Origin: Halicephalobus mephisto
Lineage: Eukaryota; Nematoda; Chromadorea; Rhabditida; Panagrolaimidae
Direction: 5' to 3'
NCBI GenBank assembly: GCA_009193035.1
Contig: SWDT01000006.1
Location: 434,001-498,000 of the forward strand
Length of the DNA: 64,000 nt
The notes under the pieces are model-generated. The model had not been told where the DNA came from, did not search any database, and worked only from the letters and a program-made list of their open reading frames with translations. Below are positions 1 to 12,111 of the stretch, one piece after another. How positions within the stretch are numbered: position 1 is the stretch's first letter; each line of letters begins with the position of its first letter. The position numbers were made by a program, and so were the translations under genes.

Positions 1-105
1 AGGAAATTTCAAATATGGATTTTAAAGAATCTTTTGAGTTACAGTATTAAAAAATTACTAAATTTTCCTATTTGTTATGGCATGTAACTGAAATCCAAAA
101 CTTAC

Positions 106-3100
106 TCTTCATCGTCACTCCCATTGGATCCCTGAGGCATTCTTCTCGCCATCAAGACTACCACATCCCCGATATCCGCAATGTAGGAAATCGATCTCAA
201 GGCGTGATCCATCAAAATATCCTGCAATGAACAAGGTTACGAAAGTCATAAATAAATTCCAACGTGCTGAGGTTCGTCGAAATTTGAAAAATCGAATTTT
301 TTAATTTTGATCTTGACACGAATTATAATTTTATTTTTTATATCTAAAAAAATTATTCATTTTAGATATAAAAAATTAAAAAATTATTATTCGTTTCAAG
401 ACCGAAATTAAAAAATTTGATTTTTTTAAAATTTTTTTTAAAAAAAGAAAAATGTTAGCAAATTAGGAGTGCACAAAGGGTTGGTGCCGAGTTGTGTTGA
501 TGACAGTCTGACAACAAGGACAACATAAAAAACAAACCTGTCTGACATCGGTTTCGGATATTCGCTGAAAATTAAACGGACTCAACAATTGAAACAAGGA
601 CACAGGGCAATTTTTGACAAAGAGAGCAGAAGCAAAAACATTAGGGAGATTTTAGTAATTTTTAGATGGAGTGAGTGAGTTTTGAGATGTTGGATACGGT
701 AATTACGAGGGGATACTTTGATAAGTTCAGATAAAATTTTCAGGATAGTGACTGAAATTAACAGTAAATCGTCACTTGTGGACACTATCCAGACGATTTC
801 TGCTAAGAGTAAATAAGGATAGTGACTGAGCTGAATGGATAACTGTTTTCTAGTTGGTATTTAAGTTTTGGCTGCTTTAGATCAGAATAGTGTCTAATTT
901 TAAGAGGAAGTTGAAAAATCAGTCACTATCCGAAATTGGTTTCTGCAATAGAAATTATTCGGATAGTGACTGAAAAAGTGATTTATTGTCGGAAAATGGA
1001 CACTATCCAAGTAGTATTTTAAAAACGAATTAGAATAGTGATGAAAAGTATGATTTATTATTGAAAATGGACACTGTTTGAAATTGACCTTCGTCAATGA
1101 AACTAAAATTGGATAGTGACTGAGGTAGATTATTCATGTTCTATTTTAGGCACTATCCTTGGTTCCGTTCTTTCCTAATTACTTCTAAATCTGTCCTCAT
1201 AACCCTTCTCCAGTTCAAAAAGTTGTTAGGCCACGAGTTACTGTACAATGTTTAAAGACCAACCTGCAAATCCGTGTTCAAAACCATGATTTTCTCGGTG
1301 GAAATGAAGAGATCAATTTCGGTACTTGGTTGGATCTCTCCATCAGGGGCCTTCACTCTGGCGACCGCTTCTTGGGCCTGGGCCATTCTGGAGGCCTTGG
1401 TCGGTCTCCCGTCGCAGGTCAGCTGGGTGGAGCCCAGGTACCTCGCCCGGAAGAGGACTCCCTCGATCAACACTGCAGGTTCATGTACCATTACTGAAAT
1501 ATTTTTTAAATTACAAAAAAACTAAAAATAAAAATAACAATCAAAAACAAAAACATCAATATACTGTATTAAAAACGACAATATTATTCCTACAGCGAAT
1601 ACGAGGGGATATTCCACAAACCACAAAATTGCACTTGAAGCTTTTTAAAAATGATTGAAAATTCCGCAAAGCCAAGAGGAAAGACGCTTCTGAAGCTCTT
1701 GAACATGACAACGACCGGAAATTGCGGGTTTGTAACTCACCATTTTTTCCAATTTGAATGCACAGTGAGAGCGTGCAAGAAAGAAAAATTACTTAGTATT
1801 TAATTGTAAATTTAAAGAAACAAACTGAATCCACCAACTGTACTCCAGATGCTCCCCTGCGGCATTTCCCACGATTTGTCTGTTTTTTTTTTATTCTTAT
1901 ATTAATTTTTTTGTAATTAAATTCAACTCACATTTCAATTAAGAAAAAATTAATTTAAAAAAATTTCACAATTACTAAAAATCGAAAAATATAATTAAAA
2001 AAGTATTTTTTTATAGATCATTTTTATTTTTTAAATTGATCTCTATAATGTTCTAAATAGTCTAAAATACTAATAAAAAATTAATTTAAAAAAATTTCAC
2101 AATTACTAAAAATCAAAAAATATAATTAAAAAAGTATTTTTTTATAAATCTTTTTATTTTTTAAATTGATCTGTATAATGTTCTAAATAGTCTAAAATAC
2201 TAATAAAAAACCTCAAAAAATTTCATAATTACTGAAAATCGAAAAAGAGAAATGTCCTAGGGAACAACTGTCGTACAGCCAATCAGTCAACTTTGGTCTT
2301 GACGCGAAAAATACCTTCATTTTTAACATCACTTTTAGCGTTTTTTGAATGCTTTTTTATTTTTTAACATTTACCTATTTTAAGGCTTATGTTATTTACT
2401 AAATACAAAAAAGTAAAAAAATACTCAGAAACCATCCAAAAACAGCAATTTCGTCATTCGTGTCAGGACCAAATTTGAACAATCAAGTCTATTTCTTTGA
2501 AAAAAGAAAAAACCAAGGAAAAAGTGCAGTAAAATTAAAGAGTACTGTAAGTAGGCAAAACTGACCTTCTTTCTTGGATGTTGAGGCCTTTTTGTTGGAT
2601 TTTATTTGTTCTTCGATTTCGGCGTTGTGATCTTTGTTGAGCAATTTGTCTGTCTCTTCTTGATCATCTTGATCGTTTGTCAACCCTAAAATTCAGTTGT
2701 TAAAAACTCAATTATTTCCCATTAAATTTTCATTTCTTATCGTGGATAGTGACTATCGAGGTCATTTTCAGTCACTATCGAGGTTTAACTTCCTAATAAA
2801 AGTAGGCAGGATAGTGACTAATTTGGAAAGCAAATTGCTAAACTTGGACACTATTCTAAAGATTTCCTTTAGAAAGTGGAGTCTGGATAGTGATTGGAAG
2901 AGACAATTTACCACCAAACTGGACACTATCCGTGATCGCCCTGATGGAAGTCGTCAGGATAGTGTCTATTTCTAATACTTGATGGCTCTTTCCAGTCACT
3001 ATCCGAGTGTGCATTTTTGAAAAACAAGAGAACCAAATTTGGATAGTGTCTATTTTTTACGACCAGTTGTTCTTTTCAGTCACTATCCCGAGGATTTTCT

Positions 3101-6100
3101 TCACTTGACAGATCTGCTTTCTTGAATAACTAATCTCCCAATTTTGCGAAAGTCCAAAACCCACCGTTGCTAGAACCCGGAGTGTTTCCGTTTTGCATTT
3201 CCCTATTCCTCTGTTCCTCCCTCTGAAGCCTCTTCAAGTAAGAGTCCCTCATGACCCAGATAGGCTCCTGACCATTGTTCTCCTTGTTGCCCTCAGGCAA
3301 TCCTCCGTTTTCCTGTCCATTCAGACTATGACGTTTCCCCAATTGCTGCCATCCGTTCTCGTCAATTCCGGCTCCAGAAGTCGACGGAGAAGGTCCTTGA
3401 TGGAGAGGCCCGTTTCTTCTGATTCCGTTCCCGACTGGATTGCTTGCAGAAGGGGGGGCCGGGAGTCTGAAGGCTTCCGGATCGTCCTTCGGTTGTTGTT
3501 GGGCCTGACTAGCAGGGACAAGTCCGAGGGAATTGAGCAAAGCCGGATTTGTCTCCTGAATCTGCTTCAGAAGCATCGCCGCGACTTCCGGAGTAATTGT
3601 CGACGGATTCGGCAAAACATTACGTTGTGGAGGTTGTGAAGGAGCAGGATCAAATCCAGGAATGAAGTTACTCACAGAATTCGCCGTTGTCTGTTGAACA
3701 GGGTACATTGGGGAAGGTTGAAAGTTGTTCATCATCGGTTCCGCCGGGGGCTGAGCCATCTGAACAGAACCGAAGTTGAAAGGAGCAGCAGGTAGAGGAA
3801 CAGATTTCGGTTGAAAGGCGTCCAGTAAGTTCGGGGAATCCGGTTGTTTCTGTTCCGGAGGAGAGAAGGAGTTCCGAAGTTGGTTCAACGTCGGCTTCGT
3901 AGGAGCTGCCGGAGGCGGGGACGGTTCCCGAATCAAGTGGCCCATCTGAAACATAAAAATCATATGGAAAATCATTAACAAAAACAAGCACAAATCGATA
4001 TATGAAGCATTAAATTCCCTATCATTAACGATTAATTTTTAAATATAAAAAAGTTCCATATATAAACAGCTTCGTAGTAGATTCTGTGCATCAAATGGAG
4101 TTAAAATGAACCAAAATTGGTATATGAAACTTTGGAATTTTTACTAATTATATATTAGTATTGGGTTTTTGTTCTGTTTGATAATGATTCATATATCGAT
4201 TTCACATTAAAGTCCATCATCAATCAATTAGTAAACACTCATGGAGGAACAGGACAGTAAAAGCACAAACAGAGAAGAAAACCGACGACGACCATCATCC
4301 ACGAACGACGTCCACTAACCTGTTCACTGATCTCCGGATTCGGTTTTCCGGCTTCAACAAAGTTCCCGAACCCAGTGTCATTTAATAATTGAGTCAATTC
4401 TTCTTCATTTAGCTAAAATGAGGAAAGCTTGAGTAAGTAAAGAAAGCTAGGCGAGTTAGTGAACCTTCACCGAAGAAACTGAATTTTCCGGTATAAAAAT
4501 CTTACTTTTCTCACGTTTCTGTTCTGGATCCTTCTGTTGATTTCTTGTTCAATCTCCTGCATCTGCTTCCGGAAAAGTTCGTCAGCTCTGGCGTCGAATC
4601 TCCGTTTTGGTTTTTCTTCGATTTCTGGAGTTTCAGTCGCGGATTCTGATGGGAGTTTTTCTGGAGATTTTTCTTCTTTTTGAGGAGGTTCTGAAGCTGC
4701 TTTAGGTTCAGCGTGACTGTCGGAGGTTTCTTCAAGAGGAGTCGAGTTCGACCGGTCGCTCTTCGGCCCTCGGGTACCCGGGGGTTCCTGGGGAGAAAGT
4801 CGGTTTTCTTCTTCCACCATAGGATCGATTATTTGAGTATCTGCAAATAAACAAAAATCAAAAAGTTTCTACAGTAATTATTACCGCTATTTTTTTCAAT
4901 TTTCCATCCAGCTAGGAATTTTAATTTTAATTTCGCCATTTTTGCAGATTTTCAAAAACAAAAATATCGAACAACAATTTAGGTTTCTTAATCCCCGTTT
5001 TGGAAAAATTGACAAATAACCATGTATTGGATTAACTTTGTTCTCGAAGCGATTTTTGCACTGTTATTTCTCGCAAAATTCCATTGTTTCAAAAAATTAA
5101 ATTTTAAATTACTTCAAAGGAGCAGGTCGATTTGTTTAACCCTGATTCTGAAGCGAATAATTTTTATTTTCATTGACTTCTGATTTCTTACATCTTTAAT
5201 ATTGCATAGAAGCTGTATAAAATCTAATATCAAAAGTTAGAAGCCAATGAAAGTAATAAAAATGAAGCGCTACTCGTGTCGAGACCAAGGACAAACATGG
5301 ACTGTCCCTTTAATTGGCAGTTTGCGCGCGAGGCCAGCGGTTCTCGGAGAGGAGTCATTTGGCATTAATGAAAATTTATCATCCTAGGTCCCGAGGAAAT
5401 GAAAAAAATAAGAGGTACTAAAGAACGGAATTCCGAATTTTCAAGTGGTAAACTTTCTGGAAAAATTCGGTAAAAGTTGAAAATAAAAACTAGAAATTAT
5501 CAGGAATACCATTGATAAGGAAAAACGGGTCTTTTTGGACTGTCCATCAAAGCCAGAAGGTACCTGTCAAATTGTTTTTCTCCATCAGCACTGACAGGAA
5601 AACAAATCAATTTTTGTCCACGAATAGTGATTCAAAAAACTGCTTCAGTAAAATCCAAAAGATGTTTGAAAAATCCAAAATTGAAAATCCTCTAATTCAA
5701 TTAATAATGAATGAATTTAAAAAATTTCCTTCATCTTAGTATATAATAAGATTACTGTTTTGTTTGACATCAAGAAATGCAAAATTTGAAGGGATTTTTA
5801 TCGAAAAAATTAATATTTTAGGATTTTTCTGTAAAGACAGCTTTGGATTTTTGGCGTTCTGTTCCGAAGCGGATTTCGCTTTTTCTGTTGAGATAAATCT
5901 TTTCATATATCGAAAAATTTCACTTTTACGGTATTTTTAATTTTGAATAAAATACCAATATTTAAATTTAATCAAAAACGAATTATTAAAGCCTATTAAA
6001 TATCCAGTAAATTGCAAAATTCCAAATTTGAACTTTTGGAACATGCTGTATTTTTAAAATTCAAAACCCCGAATCCTGGTGTCATTGTCCTTTCTGACTC

Positions 6101-8358
6101 GTGAGAACAAGCAGTCATTACTTGTTTGAAACAAATTTGGCCTCTCAAGGATGCTCAAATTACTAAATGTCCTTTCTAAATCAGTCCGACGGGGCTTCCC
6201 GGAGGTCCAGGATGAAATTCAAAAAGAAACATTTTTCTTTGCGCTCTAGTTCTCTTGTTTACACTTTTTGACGGAAAAAGTTAAAATTCAAAATGAGTCC
6301 TTGCATAATTTCTTTCCACACAGGACAAACTAGTAAATTCGAGGAAATTGAGTGGGTTCCAGAAAGTAATGAAAAAACCCAGGATCCTATTCAGGAAAAG
6401 TGGAATTTTTAATTTTTTAAAGAAATTTTAGACAAGGGAAGCAGTGGGACAATTTTGTTTTTTGTATTGTTTTCTTAAATTTTTTAAGAGTGTGGGATCG
6501 GCACTTTAGTCAAGCAAAAACCAACTCGAAGAACGGGTCCCGGAGCGAAAAACTGCGCGATAACCAGCCGATCCGCCGTCGGTTCGAGGAACTGAGTGCT
6601 AGTTGCGTTGTTAATTGTTGTTTTTGTTTGTGCGTGCTGTTGTTGATATATCAAAAAGTCTACTACTCTCCTGTTTTACATATGGGATTTAAGGATTTTA
6701 CAACACAATAGAGAATATATTGGAAAATTTTAAATTTACCTTTGTGATTTTCAGACATCATGTTGAAACTCGGTGAGGGCGAACTCGAGCAATTCGAACT
6801 CCCGACCCCCACCGAAGCCGAGGACACCTTCGAGGGGGTCGAGTTCTGACTGAAGCCGTTGAACTGCTGATTGTTCACCGCTGCGACCATGGGGGGACTA
6901 GGGCCTGTGGGAGAAGCCAAATTCAGCTGTCCCAAGTTCAACGTCGCCAATCCAGCAAATGCTGCCGCTGTTGGATCTGTCGATGAGAGAGGCGGAGATG
7001 GAGATTGAGTTAGATTCGGATTGTTTTGCTGGACCTTAAACAAATGATCAGTCAGAAATAATATCGGGGAGAACGACCGCAATCAGAATGGAATGACTGG
7101 TCTCATCGCAAACAAACATTCCCGGTCAATTGCGGTCAAGGGTCTTTGGTGGCAATTGATCGTCTATTGATTTATATGAGAAGAAAACAATTACAAAAAT
7201 TAGTAATCGACATCGTTACTAATTATATCGAAATGGATTTTTTTATTTTAGAAATTTCTGGAATTTAAAATTTTGGATGATCTAAAACCACAAGTACTTG
7301 AATACTTGGAGACCGTTTTGTCAGCTTTTAGCACGCCAAAAGCGCAGGTCACAGCTATGCCATTCTAATCTAGACCTAGCGATCCTAGTCCATGTTTTTC
7401 CGAACAATTTCAATAGGGGATCAACCCAACGTGTGGGTAAACTACAAGTACTCCAGTAATTACTTGTAACTAAACATAACTGAACGCACTCGATCATTCA
7501 TCGGACGTATGAAACTAAAAATGAACATTGGATCATAACTTTTCTTAATTTCCGTTTTCAGTTTTTGTGTGAAAAAAGAGCAAAATCGAGTACGTTCAAT
7601 TACGCCTAGTTACGATCGATTGTGGATCATCTATGACTTTTCTACCAGATTCTGGAGGACTCTAGGAATTTTCAGAAGATTCTAGAAGAATCCAGAAGCT
7701 TCTACGAGATTCTATGAATTTTTAAAAACTCCTAGAAAGTTTCAGAATCTCCCACTGAATCCTGGAAGATTCTACAACTTGATATAAAATTCTAAATAAT
7801 GTAAAAAATAAAAATATTTAGTAAATATTGCACTTTTTTGGAGAAATCCTCACAATAATCAAAATTCAATTTTTTTTCGAGGAATAACATCATTGAATTT
7901 TCAAGTAGTGTGTTTTTTATTTTGGTTTTTTGGCAAATAATCGAAAATACGTGGGACTGAGGATGATTTATTTGGTCATTTTTGATGGCCTAAAAACTCA
8001 CATCGAATTGATTTCCCTGGGCGGGAAAAACGGGCATCTGACCCCCGGCTTGCATCATCAGGCTTTGGAAGTACTGTTGCATCATCTCCTGGTACTGGTT
8101 GGGGGCGAGGAAGAGACCCCCGGTGAAGGGGTTCACCCGTCCATTTTGGTTCTGGTCTGAAGTCCCTGTTGCAGTGGCCAGTTGCTGGAGTTGTTGGAGC
8201 TGTTGTAGACTAGGTCCTGGCAATGGTCCCTGAGAGAGAAAAGGGGCCAAGAAAGGGTTGGCGAAGAACGGGGGTGCGGGGGAGGGGACTTGGTTGGACG
8301 AAGAGGACGAGGTCTCCTCCTGGGTCGAGGAGCTCCCAATGGGCGGTTCCATCAAGTT
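106..8358 (-). CDS. lin-10: LIN-10 (Mint/X11-type PTB adaptor), 3' end outside window
   Basis: Adaptor of the Mint/X11 family, which with LIN-2/CASK and LIN-7 sorts receptors in polarised cells. Exons in transcription order: 8358-8002, 7034-6740, 4840-4506, 4412-4320, 3945-3165, 2685-2566, 1493-1264, 221-106. All junction phases agree, giving about 775 residues before the window edge. The N-terminal two thirds is Q/P/S-rich and looks disordered. The last two exons carry the PTB/PID domain ([17 protein letters not shown], then [39 protein letters not shown]), nearly identical to Mint PTBs. The donor at 105 shows the gene continues; the usual two PDZ domains must lie to the left. The first ATG seen is in the 8358 exon (8350-8352), behind a TTTTAG acceptor. 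That acceptor could receive a spliced leader, or an upstream exon may be missed. Introns hold several repeat families. Confidence 0.95.
222..1263. repeat. lin-10 intron with 48-bp hairpin modules
   Basis: Intron of lin-10. It contains a series of 47-48 bp modules that start GGATAGTG and end CACTATCC, so each can fold on itself. Clear copies are at 743-790, 961-1008 and 1111-1158. Weaker copies are at about 885-931 and 1033-1080, with a decayed one near 817. The middle of each module differs; only the ends and the length are conserved. No coding sequence is visible. Confidence 0.85.
1944..2246. repeat. 131-bp tandem duplication in a lin-10 intron
   Basis: AT-rich direct repeat with a period of about 131 bp: the block beginning TTAATTTAAAAAAATTTCAC at 1950 recurs at 2081, with a partial third copy near 2211. 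The copies differ at few sites, so the duplication looks recent. The rest of the 1494-2565 intron shows nothing recognisable. Confidence 0.8.
2735..3088. repeat. second cluster of 48-bp GGATAGTG...CACTATCC modules
   Basis: Same family as the modules in the first lin-10 intron, here in the intron between the 3165 and 2685 exon ends. Modules at 2809-2856, 2885-2931, 2957-3004 and 3041-3088, with a degenerate half near 2743-2780. Some copies start GGATAGTGAC, others GGATAGTGTC, with the matching complement at the far end. Confidence 0.85.
4841..6739. other. Long lin-10 intron, no gene seen
   Basis: About 1.9 kb of AT-rich intron between the 6740 and 4840 exon ends. It holds dispersed genome-wide motifs (for example a TCGAGACCAAGG copy near 5278) but no convincing coding exon on either strand. 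A short GC-richer patch at about 6485-6610 could be regulatory; I see no gene in it. Confidence 0.6.
7466..7613. mobile_element. Small inverted-repeat (MITE-like) element in lin-10 intron
   Basis: An arm of about 28 bp at 7466-7493 (GTAACTAAACATAACTGAAC...) is matched in reverse complement at 7585-7613, ending CTAGTTAC. The arms differ at a handful of sites. The right arm, reading ACGTTCAATTACGCC then AGTTACGATCGAT, resembles the centre of the larger element at 57.7-58.0 kb, which suggests a shared family. No coding capacity. Confidence 0.6.
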
Positions 8359-8780
8359 CTAAAATTCACAATCATAAAATCCATAAAACTAAAATAAAAT
8401 CCTAATCAATTCACAAATTGTAATTAAACCGCCAAAATTCGCGTTCGAAAAACAAACACCCAAAGGCTGTCAACAACAAACGAGAGTGGACATCCCGGCA
8501 CTCCAGCTTTTCCGGATTAGCCCGATTTACACTGGCCATCACTCAACAGCCAGGCTTCGGACTCGAGGTCAGCAGGTAATTTCGAACTCTATCCTATTTG
8601 CAAAGTTCATATTACTCAAAACAGAACTAGAAAATTACTACAAATTCAAAACAAATTTTCTCATAAAATATTTCGACACGAATTCTTGGAATCTTAGAAA
8701 TATCCAAAATCCACTAGTTTCAGATGATTCTAAAGATTCCAACAGAAGTCTCGAGGATTTTAAACAAAAAAGTAAACTTT

Positions 8781-8970
8781 GGCGAAACGTGATTATTGAT
8801 AAATTTAAATCTCTGGCGAAACGTGATTATTGCCAAATTTAAATTTTTGGTAAAACGTAACTATTGCCAAATCTAAATCTCTGGCGAAACGTAACTATTG
8901 CCAAATTCGAATCTCTGGCGAAACGTAACTATTGTCAAATTTAAATCCCTGGCGAAATGTGAAAGAATGT
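8781..8970. repeat. 34-bp tandem repeat upstream of lin-10
   Basis: Five full copies and a partial sixth of a 34-bp unit starting GGCGAAACGTRAYTATTG and continuing into CCAAATTTAAATCTCT. Starts at 8781, 8815, 8849 (GGTAAAACG variant), 8883, 8917 and 8951, an exact 34-bp period. It lies in the lin-10/mau-2 divergent intergenic region. Confidence 0.9.
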
Positions 8971-11900
8971 CAATTAAATTTCCCAAATTATTATGAAAAT
9001 TAGAAATGATTATTATTCCGTCACAAATTCTTAGAACTCCTCAGAAATTCCATAATTATCGATTTTAGATGTTGGTTCCAAAAATTTTCATTATATTCTA
9101 AACCATGGGATTCTGAAAATTTCCACGGAACTTTAGTCTGAAAAAAGTAATTCGAGTTGTCAAAGGGGCGTTCGGATGACAGCATTTCAAAGTTCATTTA
9201 AAAAGTGAAATTAAAAAAAATTCATCATTACTGTAAATTTCGAAATTCATTAAAAATAATTTTTAATTTTCAAAAAATTTCAAAATTAATTTTTTAAATT
9301 AAAAAAACAGAAATTTTCGAAAATTTAAAAAAATTTTATTGAAAAATTTTAAAAAATAAAAAAATTTTTAAGTTTTTTTTATTAAAAAATGTTTTTTAAA
9401 GGACATTATTAATTCATAGTTACCGTAACCTACTCACATAGGAGCTTCCTGTGGTCGATCAAATCCAGACTCCACAAACAAAGCCTCCAAATTTCAAATT
9501 CAAAGCGTTCCGTCAACGAAGAATCTCATTTCGGCAAGTGTTTGACTGCCGGAAGGGGGCTTCCTCGGAGAAATTGATTCTGCGGACTCATTTGGAACTC
9601 TCGCGCGAGATGAGAGGAGCTCTAGCTGTCCGTTTTCTGTTTCTCATTTGGACAAATCCAGCTCTGCTTTAATTCAAAAACAGAGTGGATTAAAAGCTGC
9701 CTCAGGCGCTTGCAAAACAAGCATTCATTTTCCGACCGAATTGAATATTCAAAAAAACTGTACTAACGACCCAGTGACCTCAAGCAAAGACTCCACATGA
9801 GTATCAATGGAACTCCTTCAAGTTTTAATAATCATAATGTCCTGCACGTTCTCGCAAGTTCCCAGAATCTAAAGACATATCAGAAACCTTTTAGAATCTT
9901 CTGAAGGTCTTCCAGAATCCAGTAAAAGGTCCTGAAGCCTGAAAGTTTCTGAATTTGAGGGTCTTCTGAAGTTTCTAGAGGCTTCTAGAACCACCTCAAA
10001 GATACTCGAGATTTTAGAATCTAGTTGAGGTTCCTGAAATCTCCCAGAATCCAGTGAAGGCTTCTGAATCATTCTAAAACCTAGTTGAAGATTCTGAAGC
10101 CCTCCATAATCTTTCGAACGATTTAAGAATCTTCTAAAATTCAACAAATTATGAAACCTAGAATCTCCCCGGAAATTCTGTCGTTTTCGAGAACTTCGAA
10201 GACGTTTTGAAGTCCTCCAAAATCAAATTCAAGATTCTGAAGCCTTCCAAAATCGAATGAAGACTTGAAATTATGCAAAATTTAGAATTCTAGAAGATTC
10301 CAAAAAATAACATCTAGACAAATCCAAAACAACGTTCATTACCAATTCCCACAACATCACAACAGAGGACACAGAGCCGAATCGGAGGTCGAAGCCACCA
10401 CAAATTCAGAATTCGTAAGTGAATATCACGATTCTTGCGAAAACGACGGGTTGTTTTGGCCGAAACTCAAAGACCACAGAAAACGACTCGAGGTCCAAGT
10501 CAATTCCTAGGTGAACGTTGGACGATGAAAGGATCAACTCACTATTGATCGCCGTAAATTCGTGAAAAATAAACTTTAGTAAAGTTTTTTAAAAAATAGA
10601 TTTAAAATCCTGCTGTGAAAATCGGGAAAAACAGATCAATACAGAGGCAGCTTTATATTGTTAAAATTTGCTAGAATAAAAGTATCTTATATAAACAATT
10701 TCCAGGGATATATGATAGCCTTACAGACACATAAAAAAACAAAAATTTGTTGCAAAAATTCTAAAAAATCCAATTTCAAAATAAAAAACAATTTTTAATA
10801 AAATTAAAATTTTAAATTCAGAAAATTTTAATAAAATTAAAATTTTTAAATTCAGAAATTTTTTAATTCAAAAAATTTCAAAATTAATTTATAAAAATTC
10901 GTAGAAAATTCATTTTTGATTTTTTTTACTTCAATTTATGAATTTCTTAGTTTTTTTAAATTTAAAATAACATGCAAATTTTCAAATTTAAAATAAAAAA
11001 CACGAGAAGAATTTAAAACATTTCGTAGAAAATTATTTTTAAATTTAGTTCACCATATGTCAGTTAATAAACAATTGTAATCAGAAAAATTTTAATATTT
11101 CAATACTGTGTGACTTTTTTACTTTTTTAAAGATATTTTTTAATTTTTTGGGAAATTTTAAAGATATTTTTTAATTTTAAAAATATTAGTTATTACAGTA
11201 AGTCCTTGGGAAATTGATTAATATCACTTGCTAATCTAATGAACTCGATTTCGAAATTTGTATTGATCGATTTGATCCCCACTTTAAATCCAAAAAACGA
11301 TTAATCATGAGTTCAAGTCTCCAGAGCTCCAACTTACTTATCAAAATAATTTTTCCCAGACTCGGGGGAAGTCAAAAATGCAATGACTAACTTAGAACAA
11401 AATCGTGGTCAAAAACAAAACCAACGGAGCGATGATAACTCAATTTACCCAATGTTCTGAAATTCCCGGGCTACCTTTTTCGACAAAGCAGGACTTTTTT
11501 AACTGACAAATGCCCCGGGCAAAGAAGCATTCGGGAATTACTCTCCGCAAGGTAGTGGAAATTATGAATCAGAAAGTTTTATAGAACTAAAAATGAATTT
11601 CTGACAGGAAATTCGAGCTTTCTGGGATTGCCTTTCCTCCAGAAGGTTCTTGTTTCTCGACACGTGAAAAAGAAAACCAGTCAATCTGAAGTAAATATAG
11701 CTCGCTCAACGAGAGTCGATGGAATTGTTGATGAACAAGAGAAAAAACACATCTGTGTCAACAAGGAAACGATAAGAAACAGAGATAAAACTAACCGCGA
11801 TAAAAAAGTTTAATTTGACATCTGACCAAAATTAGGTCAGAGAAATATGGATTTGGAAATACCCCGGAAAAAAGCAGATTCAGCTGCCACCATCGACGGC

Positions 11901-12111
11901 ACGAAATGGAAGACCGTTGGATGCCTTTGCAATTCTCCTTGACAGCTGCGGAAGAGACGCACAACGAAGAGGCTTATTGATTGCGAGAGAACACTCGCTC
12001 TCTCGCCTCCGGGAGCTTGTTTATGACGGACGAACGTTTAATTGTGCGGGCAGTCTGCTAGAGCTCCGCCTAGAGTTTGCGCGGTTTTGGATTTGCGGGA
12101 TCCACCGGAAA
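8971..12111. other. lin-10 / mau-2 intergenic region
   Basis: AT-rich intergenic DNA between divergently transcribed lin-10 and mau-2. It holds a diffuse zone of TCTAGAA/TTCTGAAG-type short repeats (about 9840-10330), A/T-rich low complexity (9200-9410, 10740-11170) and GC-richer patches near 9440-9680, 10370-10520 and 11830-12110 that probably include promoter and 5' untranslated sequence. I could not support any further coding exon. Confidence 0.5.

Noticed and set aside
3193..3639. 148-aa plus-strand ORF inside the lin-10 781-bp exon
   Set aside because: The minus frame joins in phase with all lin-10 exons; the plus ORF has no domain and no splice context.
8461..8545. Short minus-strand ATG frame (MASVNRANPEKLECRD) upstream of the first lin-10 exon
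   Set aside because: No good donor leads into the phase-0 acceptor at 8359, and I cannot confirm the start of the family's N-terminus from memory.
9451..9672. 73-aa plus ORF upstream of lin-10, and a minus-strand GFDRPQEAPM reading with a GTGAGT donor-like site
   Set aside because: Neither has a convincing start, acceptor or homology; upstream stops close the minus frame. Could be 5' UTR or promoter of lin-10.
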